A stretch of DNA of 64,000 nt from Cheiracanthium punctorium (GCA_038373885.1 JAWZYV010011611.1:62001-126000), one strand, 5' to 3'. Counted from the stretch's first letter, positions 1 to 11,445 are shown. Numbers and translations are program-made. Notes: a model not told the origin generated them from the letters alone.

Positions 1-640
1 TTTTTGTGAAGTATTTTTTTTTCTAAAAAGCGTTTTTGGAAGGGAAAAAATGGTCATAAAATCAATAAATAAATATAGGAATATTATATTCTGCCTTTTA
101 ACACAGCTAGTAATGATAAAAATATCCTGACAATATTCAAGTCAATGTCTTAAACACCTTACGAGATATGACATTTATCGTAAAGAAAATTTACGAAAAA
201 AAACACACTTCCGAAAACGTGGCTGATATTTAATAATGTACAAAATACTATCCTTCTGGTTCATTATTGCTCGTATATCATGGCTTCTTGTAATCGTAGA
301 AGCAAAAGTAAAACGGTTTTGGAATCCTAATTGTGTGACCTATAAAAAAAGTAAATAAAATATTTTTCGAGAATTTTAACTAAACAAAGAATTTTTGGGA
401 AGTCTCATACTTCCCAAAAACTCCTTGAGGCACAGAACACTGTTTTATCCACAACACAAAATTATGTATATTTACAAAGAAAAGAATGCCATAGAAGATG
501 AAAACAATATTTATTTAGTACTAACCGATACAGTGGTAAAGTTGTTAAATAACAACTGGTAGTCAAATTATAATAGCATGTAAGGAGCTTGAATATGTGG
601 TATATTTTTCATATCACTGTACCCTAAAGAGTTAACACAC
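1..640. other. AT-rich stretch without recognised gene
   Basis: No open frame with protein-family signature, tRNA or clear repeat end was seen on either strand. If ELOVL gene B continues leftwards, this would be intron or would lie between exons; I found no motif of the later ELOVL exons here (no HVYHH-type box). Confidence 0.4.
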
Positions 641-825
641 TGAACGTCGGAAACTTTATGCAAAGAGGAACCAGAATTGAAGTTACATATCCGCTTACCT
701 TGTAGGCACAATGCAGCTCCACCATTGCTACTAAAACCCATTTATGCTGGGTATTTCAAAATTGGTGGTACAAACTTTAAAGGAAGATAAGGCACATCAT
801 AAGGATTCAGAATTGCACAGGAACC

Positions 826-1270
826 CATGACCAACATCTCCTAGATATAGAAAGCATAACAACTACTACGTCATCAAGCTTTCACGTCACCAGTAAGCCT
901 TCAAGAATGACCTCATCAAAATTTAATTTTCATAAAGTAAAACTATCTAAAATTTCTGGTGGATTTACTCACGTACAACAGAATTTTAATGATTTGAGAT
1001 AGAAAATTTATTTTTAAGACAAACAAGTTTTTAACTGTAACTAATAAACTAATGTAATAAGGAAATAGATCATAATGAATTGTTTTGTATCACAAAGGTA
1101 TTTTAATTTTTATCTTTAACGTAAGTTATTTTCTAATATTGTTAGCATTCACCAGAAAAATTAAATAGTTTTACTTTTTGAAAATAAAACTGTGATGACG
1201 TCATTAATTGAAGGCTTAGTTGTGACGTCAAAGCTTCAGTTGTTAGGCTTCCTGTATGTAGGAAGTGCTG
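826..1270. mobile_element. Foldback MITE, family R0, complete copy
   Basis: About 445 bp with long inverted arms of roughly 140 bp. Each arm carries the ordered words AGAAAGC.TAACAAC, TGACGTCA, AAAGTAAAACTATTTA and TTTCTGGTG. The A/T-rich centre also contains ATAATATGATA-like and TAGATCATAATGAA words. At least five further full or partial copies occur in the window (near 7630, 18606, 42055, 44820 and 63050). No coding capacity, so it must have been moved in trans. Superfamily not assigned. Confidence 0.75.
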
Positions 1271-1276
1271 TCTTAA

Positions 1277-1740
1277 CCCTTTTAGAACCAGGTGTGTTGG
1301 GTTAGTTTCCGACAGATGTGTGCCTGACTTTTAAATGCTCAGTTTTTAACAAAGATTTCTCATGCGCTAATGGTTAGTACATGAAAGGAATGTAAAGTGC
1401 ATTAATGATGCTTTTAATCGATGTATTTTGCTCTCTTAGTAAGAATATTACGCATAAAATTGTTAAACAGGCGTATGTAGTTGGCGTATTATAGGGAGTT
1501 AACTCGACCTACTGTGCAGTTTTTAAAATCTTGTATATATCAATATTTTATAACTTCATGTATAATATTCGTATTAATACAATCAATGAGCCAAATACAT
1601 CGATTAGCAGCAGCATTATTACATTCTACATTCCTTTCATGTAACCATTAATTCATAAAATCCTTTGTTATAAATTAAACATTTAAAAGCCACGCCCACA
1701 TCTGTTAAAACTAATCCAAAACAACCGGTTCTTAAATGGG
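1277..1740. mobile_element. Foldback MITE with piggyBac-like ends
   Basis: The arms (about 1277-1410 and 1610-1740) are inverted complements. The ends read CCCTTTTAGAACC on the left and, complemented, CCCATTTAAGAACC on the right. The left end is preceded by TTAA and the right is followed by TAGA. A CCC.. terminus next to TTAA is the piggyBac pattern, but only one flank keeps TTAA, so the family is inferred. Confidence 0.55.
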
Positions 1741-2036
1741 TAGATGTCGTTTGCGGTCATAGGTTCCTATATGATTCTGAATCCTTATGATGTGCTTTAT
1801 CTCCCCTTAACGCTTGGACCACTAATTTTGAAACACAGGGGTATGCCAAATTTGTGCTCAATCAAATACACTGTGAGGAGCTGTCGTGTTCACACACACA
1901 CACGCTCATACAAGGGGGATTATAATTAAACCTATGAACAGCATTCGGCAGCTGAAACGAGTGAGCCGATTGCTACCAAAATTGGCATACGGACTTTACA
2001 CGACATTTGCTCAAGAAGGCTTTTGAAAACATTAAG

Positions 2037-2222
2037 TTCAAAAAATGTCCACTATTGGGCGCTTTGTAATGTGAAATCAGTTCAAATACCCTAATTAGTT
2101 AATAAATGCTCAAAAACTATTGAATAAATGCTGGTATTGTCTGTACATTTCGAATTATCCATTTCCATTGTTAAATATGCTATTTTTTCATGCAAAGTGC
2201 CACCTAGTGGACATTTTTTGAA
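2037..2222. mobile_element. Short MITE with ~30-bp inverted ends
   Basis: It begins TTCAAAAAATGTCCACTA and ends with the inverted complement TAGTGGACATTTTTTGAA. The inner arms GGGCGCTTTG and CAAAGTGCC continue the pairing. About 186 bp, no coding sequence. A target duplication is not clear. Confidence 0.75.
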
Positions 2223-2344
2223 TTATTATTTTTTTTTTCGAAATATCTTCAGCGCATCTCGAGTTCACGCTCGGGCCTCTGCATTTCAGCGTGGATAAGA
2301 CACTGAACATGCTAGAGATGGCTGAAGTGTGAATGTCACTGGAT

Positions 2345-2515
2345 CAGACCTGTCTCGCGGCTGTCAATCTAACGGTCTGGAGTTTTAAGCGCTTTACTCC
2401 AGATGTAACGTGAATACAGGTTAGAACCCCGTAAAAATTTCCCGCCCAAGGGCACCTCACCCTAGGTAAGTGCCCCTCGTGTAGGCTTGCCAAAAAGCAA
2501 AACAAGCAAATTTTC
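2345..2515 (+). repeat. tRNA-derived SINE-like unit
   Basis: A box-A-like word (GGCTGTCAATCTAACGG) is followed about 55 nt later by a box-B-like word (GGTTAGAACCC). A body follows (CCGCCCAAGG, TAGGCTTG) and an A-rich end. The same unit recurs at 10510-10665 and 49780-49930, where box A reads GTCGATCTAGTGGTCTAGAG, close to a tRNA A box. The B box deviates from GGTTCGANNCC at one or more positions. The tRNA of origin is not determined. Confidence 0.5.
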
Positions 2516-2519
2516 AGGT

Positions 2520-4080
2520 AATTTCATATATAATCTATATACCAAATTTGCTTGTAATCTTTTCACAAATTTTTTCTTTATAGGAAAAGTTTAATTATAA
2601 TTCTCCTGTACACACGTACATCGCCGTATAAAAAGCCTATATGATTTCCGAATACCTCAAAACGTGGAAGTACATCAAAATCTCAAAATCGTTTTTTTTT
2701 CATGATAATTTCCTTGCATCGTGCATGTTAGGAAAGTAATAAATAGTTCCAAAGCAGAGAAAAATTATCGTTACACATATGTGCACTGATCTGGTATCTC
2801 AAAAATTAAGAAGTAACAAATAAAATTTTCTTTACCTAGGTATCTAGTATTAAATAACCTATTCTTGTACTCTTTTTTCATCTTTATACAAATGGTAATA
2901 ATTTAAATTGAAATTTAACTACAATTTTATTACATGCAATAGTGATCAACGAACTTCTATTATTTCCGCAAGCACAATGAAGCATTTCATATTTCATAAA
3001 ATATAACCGTTAATTTATTATTTTTAATACCGTAATTATTTATTTACGACTGACATTAACTGACCGTCTGGGCAAGCATGCTCTATACGTAAAGATACTT
3101 AATCCATTTTGCTCTTATATTGTATATCTTACTGCTTTTGCACTCTTAAACCCAAAGAGCGAAAAAGAGACGAAACATTGCGGAGCGATCCGCTTCCATT
3201 GAAACCTACCGGTGTTTCCGCAAAAGTGCTCTTTAAGTAGTCTTTTTTCTGAGAATTCCCCTACTCGCTTATTGTTGTATTTCGCTCCGCTCTTGTGATC
3301 GAAAAACGCTCCTAAAGGAGACGCGCACTTTTGAAAACTGGGCCAAAAATCGCTCCGACTGATCGAATTTCGCTCGTTTGGTTTAAGCGTGTACGATTGA
3401 AAGTTCAAGATAATAACATATACTGTGTAACAAAGAAATATCAGTACATAGCAATTTGGTATCCAGAAAACTAAAAATCCTTATTGAGAAACTTGGTCAG
3501 GTAATTATAATTTCTCCTGAAACTGAAAAAATATATTTTTTTTAATTTAGTTTTTGTTCATTTAAATTAAAAGTACCAAGATTTTCTAGTCTGAATATAG
3601 CAGAAAATTTGCAGGAGTTATTTTTTAAAAATGTGCTCTTTATCACAGTAAGCAAATGATTTACGGCGGGACATTCGGGGTAAGCACCTAGCCTCAAAAC
3701 CGTAAAGTATCTACTAAAATGAGATTGCAAACACTGTAATAAACTAATTTCTCCCTGAAAATCAGAATAAAATGTCTGATCATCTAATGTATTTCACACA
3801 AATGCTCAAAATTTTTATTTTGATAAATTTACATTTATTTACATATCTTATAAAGATAATAGCAATTTATGTTAAAAAAGTATAAATTTATCAATATCTG
3901 AAAATGATAACTAATAACAAGTTCATAAAAAATTATAATGCAAAATTCTTGTTTATTTTCTTACAGAAAAGTTTTCTGATCAAAGCTGTAAGTTTTAGAA
4001 AGAGAAAAAGGAAGAGATTTTTGTAACCACATACAGGTATCTGCTATGTAACCTCACATTTTAGTATAGCGAAACTCAAA
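2520..4080. other. Unassigned AT-rich stretch
   Basis: No exon, RNA gene or element end was recognised. Around 3150-3380 the sequence is less AT-rich and repeats CGCTC/GAGCG words several times. An open frame there has no family signature and looks fortuitous. Confidence 0.35.
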
Positions 4081-4082
4081 TA

Positions 4083-5452
4083 CAGTGGATTTGCAGTGCA
4101 ACGCGATCTGTCATACGCGAATGGGATATTACGCGAGGTTTCAACAGTAGCATAGCTCAGAGCTAACGCGAACGCCTTGTCCACAACGGGAAAGCGATCA
4201 GCACGAGATTTATATAAGGGAAGGTGGCCCAAAATGATCCAAGCGGACTAAAACGATCCACATATGTTTTCTTAGATACAAGCAGCGCTATCTACTAGGT
4301 AACACATAAACTAGTTGTGCCAAGTCGAGAAGAAACAATGGCGATATTTAAAAGGTCGGTGCATTACATGTCTGAGTTCTTAAAAAAACTGGGTTTTATC
4401 TTATCTGTAATAAGGTAAGCACTAGCTTTCCTATTTATTTAGAAACACAGTATTTAATGTACAGAAATATTACTTCGTTTACTGAATGGGGTATGTTTTT
4501 AGATTTGAATTACGCATGTTTAGTTTGTTATGTTGCTTAGAGTGTTCAGGTAATATGACCTAACGGAGGCAGTCAAACTACCGGTAAAATAATTCCGGTA
4601 AAATGATGCATCCACTGAAGAAGTACCAGGTCCTCGTCACCATGGCAGCCCTTCAGACGTTCTTAAAATGCATGACTCCCCATTCCATTATTTAATTTAT
4701 TTCTTCGTTTATTATAGGCCATAGATTTTGAAGTATAATTTCGATGTATTCCATTTTGTTGTTTGAGACACGTATTTTAAAAAATTCATGAAATAAACTA
4801 TGCACACTATATGACTGTGAAACTTATTTTATTTCATTATGTATAGTCATAATTACTTTTACATCTTTTATTTTGCTGATAAAAGACAATTTACAGTTAT
4901 TTGCAAATGAAAGATCTTTTTGCCCTTGCGTGAGGAAAAAATGATCCTTTGGGCTCTTTTTCAAAATTCTATATTTTTCGTTACTCAGTTTGAGTTTAAA
5001 ATATTATTAAAATAGGTTTATGTTCTAAAGTATAGTGCAAAATATTGTGGCAAAGGGCCAAAGTTTTATTTGATATTTATGCTATTTTATGCAAGAGATC
5101 TTAAGGGGATCATTTTGAGACACCTTCCATTATGGAGTGGGTAAGTATCGTCTGCGAGATTTTTTTTCTGAAGAAGAGAACCAAACAACGAACGGCGTTT
5201 CATCGCTCGTAGCATCACTGAAGGCGAAAGCGCGCAAACTGTTCCTCTATAAATCTAGCTTTATTTAATACTTTATGTAGGAAATGGTAAAACATAATTA
5301 GAGGAAATGGTTAAAAACGAATCGAGGGGTGTTTATAACTGTCTAAAATAACTGCCAAAAAGTCGTATGCACACCCTATTTTACAACGCGAAATTTTCAC
5401 TTCCGTGGGGGATTTCGGAACGCATCTCTCGCGATAAGTCAAGAGTACACTG
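4083..5452. mobile_element. pogo/Tigger-like nonautonomous element
   Basis: Begins CAGTGGATTTGC and ends, complemented, CAGTGTACTCTTGAC. It is flanked on both sides by TA (4081-4082 and 5453-5454). CAGT termini with a TA duplication are typical of the pogo branch of Tc1/mariner. No transposase is visible. The central 0.9 kb is a later insertion (4217-5130). Confidence 0.6.
4217..5130. mobile_element. TA-flanked element nested in the pogo-like element
   Basis: The ends are AGGGAAGGTGGCCCAAAATG and, complemented, ATGGAAGGTGTCTCAAAATG, each followed by ATCC. TA flanks both sides (4215-4216, 5131-5132). No intact transposase frame. A Tc1/mariner-type nonautonomous element is the likely class; it splits the surrounding pogo-like element and is therefore younger. 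Confidence 0.6.
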
Positions 5453-6243
5453 TATTTGACCCTTCAATAGCACCAAAACTTCTGTTAATTTGATCATATT
5501 TCATTTTATTTTTCGAGGGAGAGAATAAGTTGCATTTATGCATTTAACTTGAAGAATTACTGAGAAATCTTGAAGTGCTGTTCGAAATTTCAGTGTAAAG
5601 TGAATGTTTAAGCAAAGGTGATTTGAGTTATAGGCATGCAGCTATGTAAATCAGCCCCTCATGGCAGCTGACTGGAGAGGAAGAAGGAGAGAGATTTTGC
5701 TTTGTCGTCGCAGTGACGTCACTAAAAGTAGCATCAGTACAGGAATGAACACATTTTAAGCCGGTCACGTATAAAATACATTTTTTTGGAACTAATCATG
5801 GAGTGCTGGGTGAGAAATATTTCACCCTCATATTGAAAATAAACGCTCACAATGAAATAATTTATTCCGCATTATCAGAAATAAACATTCGTAATTAAAT
5901 AAAATGAATGCCGTTTATTTATGTAAAAACACAGGAAATGCAGAAAAAGGACAATTTAAGCAGTACATTCCAAGATTGGGAAGTTTACATTTTTATTTTA
6001 TTGCAAGGGCGGAGCTACATTCGAGATGCAAGTTCTATTCTGGTTACTTTTTACAGGAAGTCGCCGGCACAGATGTGCTCATGTTTATTGGGTTTAATTT
6101 GCTATTATGGTCTCAAATAATTTAAATAATAGTCTGGAGAATGTCTTCACACTTTAGTTCCAAAACCAACGAGCATCTGCATGAAAATAATTATGATTTA
6201 AGTTTAAATTTCAAATAATTAAATAACTGAAACTATACATTAC

Positions 6244-6312
6244 CTTCATATCTGCCCATATCGTTTCATTTTCACATCGATGATGCCACACTTTGTACAC
6301 TATTGAGATTAC
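6244..6312 (-). CDS. Probable second ELOVL exon of gene B
   Basis: A 69-nt minus-strand exon candidate encoding 23 residues, VISIVYKVWHHR followed by CENETIWADMK. It is bounded by an acceptor (TTATTTCAG just before 6312) and a donor (GTAATG from 6243). It starts in phase 0, exactly the phase in which the ELOVL exon at 8598-8782 ends, and lies 2.3 kb downstream on the same strand. In ELOVL proteins about 12 residues separate the Glu after the second membrane segment from a conserved Cys, followed by a loop ending in M(K/R); this segment fits that spacing. The similarity is weak, and a fragment resembling an F-box helix was considered as an alternative. The next exon (W-W-Y-F-S-K and HXXHH region) was not found in the window. 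Confidence 0.5.
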
Positions 6313-6335
6313 CTGAAATAATTTTAGAGTCAATA

Positions 6336-6720
6336 CAGTGAAGCTTCTATTATGCGGCCTCCTCTGCCAACGAGCAATTGTTTAAGGCACCGATTTTTCC
6401 CCTGTCTACTTAATGTTAAAAGATACTCTAGAAGAGACCACACAACCTCTATAAGCGGCCGTACTTGGTGCCCTGTCCGAAAATTTTCTAGCATTTTTCC
6501 GGGAAAAAAGTAAACAAAAACCACATCCGTTTGATAGCCCCCATTGTTAAACTGCACGCATTTCGGGCCTTTGTAGTGGGGAGTGCCTAGTATGCAAGTG
6601 CCCACCCTGAAAAAAAAAAAAAAAACCTTTACATAAATGGCTAAGTTCCGATATAAGTCCTTCCTCGCGTCGCACGAATTTTGCCTTTTGTCTATTTTTT
6701 TTTCTGTAGTGCAATCCATA
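6336..6720. repeat. Possible degraded pogo-like remnant
   Basis: A CAGTGAAGCTTCTATTATGC end adjoins TA, and CTATAAGCGGCC recurs inside, resembling Tigger-type ends. A convincing opposite terminus was not found. The long minus-strand frame across it contains a homopolymer and no family motif. It lies directly upstream of the 6244-6312 exon, within the inferred gene B intron. Confidence 0.25.
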
Positions 6721-7715
6721 CCCTATATTATTTTAGTTATGTCTTTAGCTATGACACTATTATGCCTTAGAGTTATTTCGCTTGCATTATAATTAATTAG
6801 ATTGCTTTCATTAATTTGTAAACTCATTCACCATTACATGAAAGTTTGTATTTAAAAATATTTTTGATACGATAAATTCACCTGTCAAGTAAAAAGAGAG
6901 GGTCACCTCTTAACTTTCAAAACGCAAGTTTTGTATTCATGTGTTAATGTCTCCCGACAAAATACACTCTCCTAAAAATTAAAGGAAATTACCGAAGTTA
7001 AACGGTAAGTTTCTCCTGCCACTACATCAATTAGAACGTAAAATTCATTTTTGATCGATTTTTTTCCCTCCTCGAAGAGGGCGGAGGTACTGAAGTGTTC
7101 CTTTCATACAAATAAAATAAAATTACATACAGATTTTGCTCTACCTTCCTTTCAAAAGATGATGGTTGTTTTTGCATTAATACCGTTCGTCCACCTTTCA
7201 GATACAACGATCGACTTTAACAATGAACATCGACTTTAGAGGCAAAAATGGAAACGCCCATTATTTGTGGGGAATTTCAGTCAGACATGAGCTTGGATAC
7301 TCACTGAAAGAGATGGGACACGTGCACTGCATTCGTATATTTCTCTCCGCTTGCTTCCCCCTTCCTGGTTCATTTCCATTCGCCTTAACTGGCAGGTTGC
7401 CAATATTCCACGCAAAATGTGATCAGACAGTACACTCGTTTACCGGAAGTAAACAGCACGTGCAAAAAATCTCCAATTTCTTTTCATGACAATACGGTCT
7501 AGGGGTTGGATTCAAACGAAACGCGATCGATCTTCTCCCGAATGAACGTATTCACACCCAGATTTCGATCACTTTGTCAGACGCTTATATTTGGGATTTG
7601 AGATTTTGCAACAAATGTCCGTTTTTAATCATAGCTAATTATATAATATGATAACAAAATAGATCATAATGAAATGTTCTGTATCAGAAATCTGTTATAA
7701 TTTTTACTTTTAAAA

Positions 7716-7990
7716 CCCATTTATGCGTAGTGTCCCTTTTTTGGGACGGCATTTTTGCTATAAATTGAAAACTTTATTTAAATTTCCTACCCTTTATTCA
7801 CGAGCGCCGAACCTCAGCTCCACAAAATATTTTAACGTGACCGAGTAGGATGTTGACATTTCAATTTTTATACATAAGGATTTTAAAAGAAATCATTCCT
7901 TGGTCAAGAAGTTGACATCAGAAATTTATCTAGTATTGGTAGTCTTAGCAAAAATAAAAAAAGTCGCAAAAATATCTGGGCACAAATGGG
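7716..7990. mobile_element. MITE with piggyBac-like ends
   Basis: Begins CCCATTTATGCGTAGTG and ends GGGCACAAATGGG directly before TTAA (7991-7994). Complemented, the right end reads CCCATTTGTGCCC, matching the left. The left flank is AAAA rather than TTAA. It abuts a partial R0 MITE (about 7630-7712). About 275 bp, noncoding. Confidence 0.5.
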
Positions 7991-8597
7991 TTAACCAAAG
8001 ATGCTTGCTTTAGGAAGAGAGCATATTAAAGTTAGAATTAGCGCTACTATTTTTGTTGTTGGCTCGTCCTGAATTCACTTTACATAACAGATTAAAGAAA
8101 TAAAGGTGGTAGAAAACATTCCTCCGATTTGACATACTCAAAATATATCTTTCATCTAACCAAATCCAAAGAGGATGAAATATATGCATGCATTTTTAAT
8201 TTAAAATAAAAGATTTTAAAAAATGTCGTCTTGAAAATAAATAAATAAACAAATAAAATAAAAATGTTGTGATAAGTTGGAAAGCTTTTGAAAATATTGG
8301 TGGGCCCAACGACGCGAGGCCTGTGAGACCCGCAATGCAAGACGCCATTGGTTGGATGTCCCAACTATGTGCCACCTTCAGTCTGATGGTTGCAGGGCTA
8401 TGCACCGGTTGGCAATACATCGGCTCGTTGAGCACTACCCGTGAAACAGTTTTTAGTATCAAAATATATGTGTGTGCTCAAGCACTCAAAATTTAAAAAG
8501 CTCTTAGTTAAATGTAATGATGGTAGTCTCACTACATATCCGATACACTGTGTATGTAGTGCCATCTAAGTCAGAGGTACGTTCGTATTATACTTAC

Positions 8598-8782
8598 TTC
8601 TCGGGCTACATAGACATTGAGAGCAGAAAGAGATATGTTGTAAATTATCATTAATGTCTTTAGTTCAAAAGCTTTTCTGTTCTTCATTATTCTAGGTCCA
8701 AGAACAATCACAAACATCAGGTATACGAAAGCAATGACGCATATTATGTAGTTGCTCTGGATCACAAGATTCTCCTCTATAT
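8598..8782 (-). CDS. ELOVL family fatty acid elongase, N-terminal-half exon (gene B)
   Basis: A 185-nt internal exon on the minus strand. A pyrimidine-rich acceptor (TTTTGTTTCAG) precedes 8782 and a consensus donor (GTAAGTAT) follows 8598. After two bases completing a split codon it encodes 61 residues. The stretch VIVLGPRIMKNRKAFEL followed by LMIIYNISLSALNVYVARE matches the conserved ELOVL block: G-P-x-x-M, R-K-x-F-x-L, Y-N and the following membrane segment ending in Glu. ELOVL proteins are ER membrane enzymes that condense malonyl-CoA with acyl-CoA in very-long-chain fatty acid elongation. Two hydrophobic helices are visible (about residues 10-28 and 42-57). The exon ends in phase 0 and pairs with the candidate exon at 6244-6312. 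The upstream start exon was not identified. Family assignment is firm; the paralogue and substrate range are unknown. Confidence 0.85.
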
Positions 8783-8999
8783 CTGAAACAAAAATGTACA
8801 CAAAGTTTTGAAAAAGAATAATTTTATAACAGCGCAAAGAAACGGTAATTCCACAATGGTATCGCCGTGTTCTATCATTTTTATTGTCATCTGTAGAAAT
8901 ACTGAAACATATTTTATGATTAAAACTACTTGAATTGTTAATACGCATTGCAGATTTTTCAAAAGTGAGAATTCTTATTGGCATTATCCGAGTAAATGA

Positions 9000-9660
9000 C
9001 TATCGCTAAATTTGGCGATAGTCAGTCGTTTGGTCCATGCCCAAAATATCGCAATTTGTTATCGTCCTTGGCGAGTTTTGGCGAAATATCGCAAAATTTT
9101 GCGATAATCAGTCATTGTTTGGCTCATGCTTAAAATCTATCCATTCGTCGTCGATTTTGGCGAGTTTTACAGTAATATCGCCAAATTTGGCGCCAAAAAC
9201 TATTTCGTATTTTGCATAACTCTAAAACTTAACCCATAGAATTCTGAAATTTTGTATTTAGAACTATTGTAACATCTACCTATGCATCTCTTTTTTGATT
9301 GCAATCGACTGGGTAATTTATTTACAAGGTCAGCCAAATGACTTTATACATTAAGGTGTATGGATGCATTTAATTCATTGAAAGTCTGTGGTCAATAACT
9401 ACTTTGGCTATCAACAAAATCTCGCAAACTATCTCAAGTTTGTCGGCTTTTGGTGAAATACAGCCAAATAAAGTTTCAGAAGGAAATCTTTCAAATCGAA
9501 CCCAGTTTCCTGATATCGGAAATATTTGGCTAGAAATCGCTAAACCCTACTATTACTGCAGTATTTTACCTCTTTCAAACAAAAGTTTAGATGAAGTGGG
9601 CCGAAAATATTTTTGATTTAATAGTCGTACAAGGAAGTCGTGTTGTCCACATCAGATTTT
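9000..9660 (+). repeat. Dispersed repeat R3, copy 1
   Basis: The unit is rich in short palindromes around GCCAAATTTGGC and in GGCGA/TCGCC words. It continues through TTTTGCATAACT, ACATTAAGGTGTATGGATGC and GAAGTGGGCCGAAAATATTT. The same order appears at 12045-12850, and the second half recurs inverted at 9835-10132. No coding sequence. Confidence 0.7.
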
Positions 9661-10132
9661 TAAATAATGAAATTTCTCTTGCAAACTCAAACTTTCTCCT
9701 TAAATTGTAAGATTTAGCGAGAAAGTTATTTATGAATAACTCATGCAATTCCGCTAAAGTTATTCAAAAAATATGGCACATAACTTTCAATGATATCGAA
9801 TGCGATCAAATACCTAAATTAAAAATCGCATGCTGACAATACATGACTTCCTTGCACGTCTATTAAATCAAAAATATTTTCGGCGCACTTCATCTAAACT
9901 TACTTGTTTAAAAAGATAAAATATAAGTAATAGTAAGGTTTAGCGATTTCTCGCCAAATATTTCGATATCACCAAGCTGACTTCAATTTGAAAGATATCC
10001 TTCTGACACTTAATTTGGCAATATTTTACCAAAAGCCTACAAGCTTTGAGATAGATTTTGGGGATAGCCAAAGTAATCATTGACCACAGGCTTTAAATGA
10101 ATTGAATGCATCCATACACCTTAATGTATTTT
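9345..10132. repeat. Large inverted repeat formed by R3 halves
   Basis: Sequence 9345-9650 is repeated in inverted orientation at about 9835-10132. The outer ends carry ACATTAAGGTGTATGGATGC and its complement; the inner part carries CCGAAAATATTTTTGATTTA and its complement. The arms are about 300 bp, separated by roughly 180 bp of unrelated A/T-rich DNA. It could fold into a long hairpin if transcribed. Confidence 0.75.
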
Positions 10133-10134
10133 AA

Positions 10135-11445
10135 GTAGAGATCGACCGATACCACATTTTCGCCGATACCGATACTTTACCTATAAATTCATTTTCAGAA
10201 ATAGCCGATACCGCTACTTTTAATCTATGGTATCGGCCGATACCGATACTTTACATAATTTAATGACATTTAAACCTACATCTATTTTCTGGACAGTTTT
10301 TTTTTTAATGAGAGTGTAGTTAAAATGAATAACTGCATGATGAAATTTGATCCCAGTAGAAAGCATTAAAAAGAAAAACAGTAGATGCATTGTAGTGTGA
10401 ATTTACAGTAATTCTAGTCTTTCTTTTCTTTTCGCATGCCGATGAATGGCCGAATTTATAAAAAGCTGAGCAGTGGGAAGCGTCCTTAGTGTGCAGGTTC
10501 GGAATTCTTTCTCCTCGCCTGGCTGTCGATCTAGTGGTCTAGAGTTTTGGGCGATTTTCTCCAGATGTTACGTGAATATGCGTGAGACTCCCTTAAAAAT
10601 GTCCTTCGCCCAAGCTCCTCCCCCCATAGGTTAGATGCTCCTCATTTAGGCTTGACAGAACACAAACACGGGGGGGGGGGGGAAAGTTAAAGGGATATAT
10701 TAATAAGAGAATCCATTTCCAGTGCCGACTGGCCGAAATATTTAAATCAATTTTTCTCAATCTCTATTTTGTCACCTAATTGTTGCTATGAGCCAGATAA
10801 AAGGTTTCCATATTAGACTCAAAACAGCTTTCTGCTTGCTATTACTATATGTGTCTTTGTTTTTGGTTCATGCCTCGATTTTGTGCTTACGAAAGTAAAC
10901 ACATGAAATTTATTAACTTCAAAGCTTGCAAGTTTTATTTAGATTTTCTTTAATTATAATTCTTTCACATATGAAAATATTTTTTAGATCACTTAAACTG
11001 CATTAAATTGTGATAATGTATAAACTGTACAGTATTATGTAAGTTCATATGTATTTAGATATTATTCATTAAATACGTATGTAAATTCTTGACTTAAAAT
11101 GCATAGTAAGTTCACATTAATTAATGGTTTTATTTATCTGCTCCAATTATTTAACCACTAAGTGAATTATTAAATGTTTTAGTAAGATTTCTTTTTGATA
11201 TGAACTCATATGATCGTTTTTAAGTTCTTTTTGAAAATGCGAATATTTTGATTAATCCGGATGATCCATGTATTTGATCTTTTCCGTACGAAGAACAGGT
11301 ACACAACGATTATTCCTGTGTTTTCCTTATATATAAACCAAATACTATTATTCACAAGAAATATGTTTTTTACCCAAAAATTTAAAATAAACTAATTAAT
11401 AATTACTATTACTAATTATACTAATACAGCTTCAACTTTTTAAAT
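10135..11445 (+). repeat. Dispersed repeat R1, copy 1 (unfilled)
   Basis: Starts TAGAGATCGACCGATA, followed by repeated ACCGATAC words, as in hAT subterminal regions. It includes a SINE-like unit (10510-10665) and a G run near 10670. The same sequence occurs at 49388-50614 plus 54586-54690, where a Gypsy element interrupts it. This copy is uninterrupted at the equivalent site (TTCCTTATATATAAACC near 11325), giving the empty target. The right boundary is uncertain. Confidence 0.75.
10510..10665 (+). repeat. tRNA-derived SINE-like unit within R1
   Basis: Contains GTCGATCTAGTGGTCTAGAG (A-box-like), a B-box-like TGAGACTCCC at the expected distance, then the shared body CCCAAGCTCCTCC and TTAGGCTTGACAG. 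It parallels the units at 2345-2515 and 49780-49930. The B box is degenerate, so polymerase III activity is doubtful. Confidence 0.45.

Larger units (their letters stand above)
727..1852. repeat. Outer foldback repeat split by two other MITEs
   Basis: The left arm (about 727-830) reads as the inverted complement of the right arm (about 1745-1852). Both contain the word AAAGCACATCATAAGG or a one-letter variant, followed by GATTCAGAAT, and a TTTCAAAATT block. The two other foldback elements (826-1270 and 1277-1740) sit between the arms, so they probably inserted into this older palindrome. Family not recognised. Confidence 0.6.

Noticed and set aside
3115..3408. 97-residue minus-strand open frame in a less AT-rich stretch
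   Set aside because: No family motif, no exon borders, and the sequence is built of repeated CGCTC/GAGCG words; probably fortuitous.
5904..6125. Overlapping plus-strand open frames of 70-73 residues
   Set aside because: Two frames are open at once, composition is low complexity and no homology is apparent.
6244..6312. F-box-like reading of VWHHRCENETIWADMK
   Set aside because: W..RC....IW resembles an F-box helix, but phase, strand and distance fit the neighbouring ELOVL exon better and no other F-box or leucine-rich exon was seen.
6330..6719. 129-residue minus-strand open frame
   Set aside because: Contains a homopolymeric Phe run from an A tract and overlaps a possible pogo remnant; not protein-like.
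7223..7489. 88-residue plus-strand open frame
   Set aside because: No recognisable motif or splice borders; overlaps nothing conserved.
8571..8984. Taking the whole 137-residue frame around the ELOVL exon as a single-exon gene
   Set aside because: Similarity stops exactly at the acceptor (8782) and donor (8598); the extensions are intron read-through.
10669..10682. G run, and similar C/G runs elsewhere, as quadruplex or regulatory signals
   Set aside because: Such homopolymers occur inside many MITE copies and are more simply slippage tracts.
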